Below, piece after piece: positions 5,007 through 9,047 of a DNA stretch of 9,047 bases (positions are counted from its first letter, which is position 1; each line of letters opens with the position of its first letter). The stretch is from Comamonadaceae bacterium (lineage in GTDB: Bacteria > Pseudomonadota > Gammaproteobacteria > Burkholderiales > Burkholderiaceae_C), in NCBI GenBank assembly GCA_027490555.1, contig JAIXXW010000010.1, positions 1 through 9,047 of the forward strand. Direction: 5' to 3'. A program made the position numbers and the translations under genes. The notes under the pieces were generated by a model. The model was not told the origin of the DNA. It saw only the letters and a program-made list of their open reading frames with translations, and made no database searches.

Positions 5007-6422
5007 ATGTCCTCCAGTCTGGCCACCGTCGCCTACCTCGGCGCCGCCATTCTCTTCATCCTGAGCCTGGGTGGCTTGTCCAACCCGGAAACCTCGCGCC
5101 GAGGCAATCTGTATGGCGTGATTGGCATGACGCTGGCGGTGCTGGCCACCATCTTCGGACCGCGTGTGGCGGCTGCCGGCATCCCCTGGATCGTCGCGGC
5201 CCTGGTCATCGGTGGTGGCATCGGCCTGTACGCGGCCAAAACCGTGAAGATGACCCAGATGCCCGAGTTGGTGGCGCTCATGCACAGCCTGGTCGGCCTG
5301 GCCGCCTGCTTGGTGGGTTTTTCCAGCTATGTGGACACCTCCATCCAGTACAGCGGTGCCGAAAAGGTGATCCACGAGGTCGAGATCTACATCGGCATCC
5401 TGATCGGTGCGGTGACGTTCTCGGGCTCGCTCATCGCCTTTGGCAAGCTCAACGGCAAGATCGGTGGCAAGCCGCTTTTGCTGCCCGCACGCCACTGGCT
5501 CAACCTGGCCGCGCTGTTGGTGGTGATCTGGCTGGGCGCCGAGTTTGTGCGCGCCGACAGCGTGTCCGCTGGCATGACGCCGCTGATCATCATGACCGTG
5601 ATTGCGCTGCTGTTTGGCATCCACATGGTCATGGCCATCGGTGGCGCCGACATGCCGGTGGTGGTGTCCATGCTCAACAGCTACTCGGGCTGGGCCGCTG
5701 CGGCCACCGGTTTCATGCTGGGCAACGACTTGCTGATCGTCACCGGCGCGCTGGTGGGTTCGTCGGGCGCGATCCTCTCCTACATCATGTGCAACGCGAT
5801 GAACCGCAACTTCATCAGCGTGATCGCCGGTGGCTTTGGTGGCGGGGCGCCGGCCCCGGCCAAGGCCGACGGTGCCGCCGCCGAGCCCCAAGGCGAGGTG
5901 GTGCCCGTGAGCGCCGCCGAGACCGCCGAGTTGCTGCGCGACGCCAAGAGCGTGATCATCGTGCCGGGCTACGGCATGGCCGTCGCCCAGGCGCAGCACA
6001 CCGTCAACGAGATCGTCAAAACCCTGCGTGACAAGGGCGTGACGGTGCGCTTTGGCATCCACCCGGTGGCCGGCCGCATGCCGGGCCACATGAACGTGCT
6101 GCTGGCCGAAGCCAAAGTGCCTTACGACATCGTGCTGGAGATGGACGAGATCAACGACGACTTTGGAGACACCGACGTGGCCATGGTGATCGGTGCCAAC
6201 GACATCGTGAACCCCGCTGCCCAGGACGATCCGACCAGCCCGATTGCCGGCATGCCGGTGCTCGAGGTCTGGAAGGCCCGCACCAGCATTGTCATGAAGC
6301 GCTCCATGGCCAGCGGTTATGCGGGCGTGGACAACCCCTTGTTCTACAAAGACAACAACCGCATGTTGTTTGGCGATGCCAAAAAGATGCTGGACGAGGT
6401 CTTGGTGGTCTTGAAGTCCTGA
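5007..6422 (+). CDS. pntB: NAD(P) transhydrogenase subunit beta (PntB)
   Basis: PntB supplies most of the proton channel (domain II) and the NADP(H)-binding domain III of the transhydrogenase. It is 471 residues, close to the E. coli length (about 462). The first roughly 270 residues are membrane helices. ELVALMHSLVGLAA places the conserved channel histidine at residue 93, equivalent to E. coli His91. A Gly/Ala/Pro linker (about 280-300) leads to domain III. There GYGMAVAQAQ (Gly321, Gly323, Ala327) is the dinucleotide fingerprint; HPVAGRMPGHMNVLLAEA, GANDIVNPAA and KRSMASGYAGVDNPLF (from Lys431) complete the NADP site. A purine-rich AAAGAGAAG lies just upstream (to 5003). It must be co-expressed with pntA, but the hairpin array sits between them. 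A strong terminator follows 22 bases after its stop, so it ends the operon. Confidence 0.98.
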   Translation: MSSSLATVAYLGAAILFILSLGGLSNPETSRRGNLYGVIGMTLAVLATIFGPRVAAAGIPWIVAALVIGGGIGLYAAKTVKMTQMPELVALMHSLVGLAACLVGFSSYVDTSIQYSGAEKVIHEVEIYIGILIGAVTFSGSLIAFGKLNGKIGGKPLLLPARHWLNLAALLVVIWLGAEFVRADSVSAGMTPLIIMTVIALLFGIHMVMAIGGADMPVVVSMLNSYSGWAAAATGFMLGNDLLIVTGALVGSSGAILSYIMCNAMNRNFISVIAGGFGGGAPAPAKADGAAAEPQGEVVPVSAAETAELLRDAKSVIIVPGYGMAVAQAQHTVNEIVKTLRDKGVTVRFGIHPVAGRMPGHMNVLLAEAKVPYDIVLEMDEINDDFGDTDVAMVIGANDIVNPAAQDDPTSPIAGMPVLEVWKARTSIVMKRSMASGYAGVDNPLFYKDNNRMLFGDAKKMLDEVLVVLKS

Positions 6423-6444
6423 CGCGTCCAGACGAGCGGCATCC

Positions 6445-6474
6445 AAAGGGGGTTGGCACAACCCCCTTTTTTTT
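6445..6474 (+). terminator. Rho-independent terminator after pntB
   Basis: A perfect 10-bp stem, AAAGGGGGTT (6445-6454) with AACCCCCTTT (6460-6469), surrounds the 5-base loop GGCAC. It runs into eight consecutive T (6467-6474). It lies 22 bases after the pntB stop and separates the pnt operon from fadD. Confidence 0.95.
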
Positions 6475-6499
6475 CGCGTAAACCCCAAGGTTCTGCGTG

Positions 6500-6530
6500 T
6501 CAGTTTTGCGTCAGTTATCAGTTAGACTGA
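6500..6530. promoter_or_regulatory. Putative operator and promoter region of fadD
   Basis: A perfect inverted repeat, TCAGT-TAG-ACTGA, lies at 6518-6530, only 18 bases before the fadD ATG. The hexamer TCAGTT that forms its left half occurs two more times upstream, at 6500-6505 and 6511-6516; the first two copies are 11 bp apart. Candidate -10 elements (TTATCA 6515-6520, TAGACT 6523-6528) overlap the dyad, so a bound protein would block transcription. Fatty-acid degradation genes in proteobacteria are often under FadR, PsrA or FadP repressors, but I cannot assign this motif to any of them. Confidence 0.4.
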
Positions 6531-6548
6531 ATTTCAGGAGAACCACCG

Positions 6549-8228
6549 ATGATGAACCCCGTTTGGCTTAACAGTTACCCTGCCGGCATACCGGCTGACA
6601 TCGATGTCGGCCGCTACAGTTCGCTGGTGGGCTTGCTGGAGGAGAGTTTTGCCAACTACGCGGACCGCACCGCCTACAGCTTTCTGGGCAAGGACATCAG
6701 CTTTGCCCAGACCCAAGAGGAAAGCTTGGCCCTGGCGGCCTATCTGCAGTCTCTGGGTTTGAGCAAAGGCGATCGCGTCGCCATCATGATGCCCAACGTG
6801 CCTCAGTACCCGGTCGCGGCAGCGGCCATCCTGCGTGCCGGTTTCGTGGTGGTCAATGTCAACCCCCTGTACACAGCGCGGGAACTGGAACACCAGCTCA
6901 AGGACTCGGGCGCCAAGGCGATCGTGATCATCGAGAACTTTGCGGCCACCCTTGAAAAATGCATCGCCCAAACCCCGGTGCAGCATGTGGTGCTGGCCGC
7001 CATGGGCGACCGTTTGGGCCTGCTCAAAGGCTTCTTGGTCAACCACGTGGTGCGCCAGGTCAAGAAAATGGTGCCCCCCTTCCACTTGCCGCAGGCGGTT
7101 CGTTTCAACGAAGCCTTGCGCATGGGGCGCCAGCAGGCTTTTCGCAAACCGGAATTGAACGGCGAAGACATCGCGGTGCTGCAGTACACCGGGGGCACGA
7201 CGGGTGTCTCCAAAGGGGCGGTGCTGTTGCACCGCAATGTGATCGCCAATGTCTTGCAATCGGAGGCCTGGAACGAGCCGGTCATGAAGCGCATCCCCGT
7301 CGGGGAGCAGCCCACATCGGTGTGCGCCTTGCCGCTGTACCATATCTTTGCGTTCACGGTGAACATGATGCTGGGTCTGCGCATGGGGGGCAAGACCATC
7401 CTGATCCCCAATCCGAGGGACCTGCCCGCGGTGCTCAAAGAACTCTCCCAGCACACTTTCCACAGCTTTCCGGCGGTCAACACCTTGTTCAACGGCTTGG
7501 CCAACCACCCCGATTTTGACAAGGTCAACTGGTCCAACCTGAAGGTCTCTTTGGGTGGCGGTACCGCCGTGACACCCACGGTCGCCCAGCTTTGGCTGGA
7601 GAAAACCGGTTGTCCGATTTGCGAAGGTTACGGTCTGTCCGAGACCAGCCCTTCGGCCAGTTGCAACCCGACCACCAGCACCGAGTTCACCGGCACGATC
7701 GGTGTCCCCCTGCCAGGGACCTGGATGAAGTTGATCGACGACGACGGCCGCGACGTGACCGAGCCAGGCCAAGCGGGCGAGATCGCCATCAAGGGGCCGC
7801 AAGTCATGGCCGGCTACTGGCAGCGGCCCGACGAGACGGCCAAGGTCATGACGGCCGATGGTTATTTCAAATCCGGGGATGTGGGCCTCGTGGACGAGCG
7901 GGGCTTTTTCAAGATCATTGACCGCAAAAAGGACATGATCCTGGTCAGCGGCTTCAACGTCTACCCCAACGAAGTCGAGGAAGTGGCTTCGGCTTGCCCT
8001 GGGGTGCTCGAGTGTACGGCCATCGGCGTGCCGGATGAAAAAACCGGTGAAGCCGTGAAACTGGTGGTGGTCAAAAAAGACCCTGCCTTGACGGAGGGCC
8101 AGATCATGGCCCACTGCCGTGAGCTGTTGACCGCTTACAAACAGCCGCGGGTGATCGAGTTTCGCACCGAGTTGCCCAAAACCCCGGTGGGCAAAATCTT
8201 GCGGCGCGAGCTGCGCAGTCCCGCTTGA
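6549..8228 (+). CDS. fadD: Long-chain fatty-acid--CoA ligase (FadD)
   Basis: FadD is a peripheral inner-membrane enzyme that activates free fatty acids with ATP and CoA through an acyl-adenylate, feeding beta-oxidation. The 559-residue protein matches the E. coli length (561). The P-loop YTGGTTGVSKGA starts at residue 213, the same position as in E. coli. YGLSETSP carries the Mg-ATP glutamate at residue 365. The FadD/FACS signature begins DGYFKSGD at 437 and continues through IDRKKDMILVSGFNVYPNEVE. PKTPVGKILRREL holds the C-terminal catalytic lysine at 549. AGGAG at 6536-6540 lies 8 bases before the ATG at 6549; a second ATG follows at once at 6552, but spacing favours the first. The gene has its own upstream control region and is cut off from pntB by a terminator. 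It is convergent with corA, 24 bases apart. Long-chain specificity is inferred from similarity. Confidence 0.95.
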   Translation: MMNPVWLNSYPAGIPADIDVGRYSSLVGLLEESFANYADRTAYSFLGKDISFAQTQEESLALAAYLQSLGLSKGDRVAIMMPNVPQYPVAAAAILRAGFVVVNVNPLYTARELEHQLKDSGAKAIVIIENFAATLEKCIAQTPVQHVVLAAMGDRLGLLKGFLVNHVVRQVKKMVPPFHLPQAVRFNEALRMGRQQAFRKPELNGEDIAVLQYTGGTTGVSKGAVLLHRNVIANVLQSEAWNEPVMKRIPVGEQPTSVCALPLYHIFAFTVNMMLGLRMGGKTILIPNPRDLPAVLKELSQHTFHSFPAVNTLFNGLANHPDFDKVNWSNLKVSLGGGTAVTPTVAQLWLEKTGCPICEGYGLSETSPSASCNPTTSTEFTGTIGVPLPGTWMKLIDDDGRDVTEPGQAGEIAIKGPQVMAGYWQRPDETAKVMTADGYFKSGDVGLVDERGFFKIIDRKKDMILVSGFNVYPNEVEEVASACPGVLECTAIGVPDEKTGEAVKLVVVKKDPALTEGQIMAHCRELLTAYKQPRVIEFRTELPKTPVGKILRRELRSPA

Positions 8229-8252
8229 GGCGCCAGGGCGGGGCGTCGCCGC

Positions 8253-9047
8253 TTATTTGAGCCAGCCCCGGCGGCGGAAGTACCACATGGGCATCACCGC
8301 ACTGGCGATCATCAGGCTCAGGGCAAAGGGGTAGCCCCATTTTTGCGACAACTCGGGCATGTACTCGAAGTTCATGCCGTAGAGGCTGGCGATCATGGTG
8401 GGCGGCAACAGGGCCACGCTGGCGACCGAGAAGATCTTGATGATCTTGTTCTGGTTGATGTTGATGAAGCCCACCGTGGCGTCCATCAAGAAGTTGATCT
8501 TGTCGAACAAAAAGGCCGTGTGGGAATCGAGCGAGTCGATGTCGCGCAGGATCTGGCGTGCCTCTTCAAACTGCTCGGCATTGAGCATTTTGGAGCGCAT
8601 CATGAAGCTCACGGCACGGCGCGTGTCCATGGCGTTGCGCCGGATGCGCCCGTTCAGGTCTTCCTGCCGTGCAATGGCACCGAGCACCTCCCCGGCCATG
8701 GCGTCGGTCACATCGCCCGAGAGGACTTTTTTGCCGGCGATTTCGAGCTTGTCGTAAATGCCTTCCAAGGTGTCGGCCGAGTACTCGGCGTCGGCGTCAA
8801 ACAGCTTGAGCAGCACTTCCTTGGCGTCTTCGATCAGGCCGGGCGCGCGCCGCGCGCGCATGCGCAGCAGGCGGAACACCGGCACATCCTCGTCGTGGAT
8901 GGAAAACAGCACGCCCTGACTTTTCAGCTCGCTGTTGTGCTGGTTCAGGATGAAGGCGCAGCGCACCGTGCGGGGCTCGTCTTCGTCGGCGATCAGAAAG
9001 TCCGAACGGATGTGCAACTCGCCGTTGTCTTCTTCGTAAAAACGGGC
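8253..9047 (-). CDS. corA: CorA-family magnesium/cobalt transporter (N-terminus missing at window edge)
   Basis: CorA is a homopentameric inner-membrane channel for Mg2+ (also Co2+ and Ni2+) with a large cytoplasmic funnel. The C-terminal 265 codons are visible on the minus strand, from ARFYEEDNGELHIRSDF at the right edge to the TAA at 8255-8253; a full protein would be about 320-330 residues. The frame is still open at base 9047, so the TTG at 9017 is not a real start. The diagnostic selectivity motif YGMNF (Gly-Met-Asn codons at 8378-8370) follows the first membrane helix, FSVASVALLPPTMIASL. The second helix, FALSLMIASAVMPMWYF, ends in the basic tail RRRGWLK, as usual. The helix before TM1, FLMDATVGFININQNKIIKI, is the conserved stalk. 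It is convergent with fadD; the 24-base gap is GC-rich with no T-run on either strand. Confidence 0.95.
   Translation of the reverse strand, partial: ARFYEEDNGELHIRSDFLIADEDEPRTVRCAFILNQHNSELKSQGVLFSIHDEDVPVFRLLRMRARRAPGLIEDAKEVLLKLFDADAEYSADTLEGIYDKLEIAGKKVLSGDVTDAMAGEVLGAIARQEDLNGRIRRNAMDTRRAVSFMMRSKMLNAEQFEEARQILRDIDSLDSHTAFLFDKINFLMDATVGFININQNKIIKIFSVASVALLPPTMIASLYGMNFEYMPELSQKWGYPFALSLMIASAVMPMWYFRRRGWLK

Noticed and set aside
4914..6488. Minus-strand 524-codon frame opposite pntB
   Set aside because: It is an antisense shadow: very rich in His, Asp, Gly and Gln, with no domain, and it runs through the hairpin array and the terminator.
6534..8114. Minus-strand 526-codon frame opposite fadD
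   Set aside because: It is an antisense shadow of a fully recognisable FadD, with the same His/Gln/Asp-rich composition.
8229..8252. Bidirectional terminator between fadD and corA
   Set aside because: The gap is GC-rich with short GGCG/CGCC complementarity but no stable stem with a loop and no T-run on either strand.

Overview
The window is GC-rich, gene-dense chromosomal DNA. It looks like a Betaproteobacterium of the order Burkholderiales, probably family Comamonadaceae. That placement rests on overall base composition, the protein style (Ala/Pro-rich linkers, an E. coli-type PntA/PntB pair, a FadD close to the E. coli enzyme) and gene order, not on a database search. There is no rRNA, tRNA, insertion sequence, phage gene or CRISPR array, and no gene-free stretch over 300 bases.

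Layout from left to right. 1-921 (minus): 3' truncated mnmA, the tRNA 2-thiouridylase. 1010-1750 (plus): a membrane-anchored lytic transglycosylase, divergent from mnmA. 1793-2551 (minus): a TSUP/TauE-SafE permease. It overlaps by 4 bases the upstream nudJ-like Nudix hydrolase at 2548-3042 (minus). 3043-3192: a divergent control region. 3193-4800 and 5007-6422 (plus): pntA and pntB, the two subunits of the proton-translocating NAD(P) transhydrogenase. 6445-6474: a strong intrinsic terminator. 6549-8228 (plus): fadD, long-chain acyl-CoA synthetase, with its own upstream dyad. 8253-9047 (minus): corA, a Mg2+/Co2+ channel cut by the right edge and convergent with fadD.

Most of the content is housekeeping metabolism: tRNA modification, wall remodelling, NADH/NADPH balance, fatty-acid activation and magnesium uptake. 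PntA and PntB form one membrane complex. nudJ and the permease form a translationally overlapping pair. fadD and corA appear to be independent units.

The one striking non-coding object is a tandem array between pntA and pntB (about 4812-4989). It has four near-identical 26-bp palindromes on an exact 44-bp period, inside what should be a tightly spaced operon. Its substitution pattern points to stepwise duplication. It resembles REP/BIME-type palindromic elements and may insulate or tune pntA relative to pntB expression. I see no evidence of a complete new protein-based system in this window.
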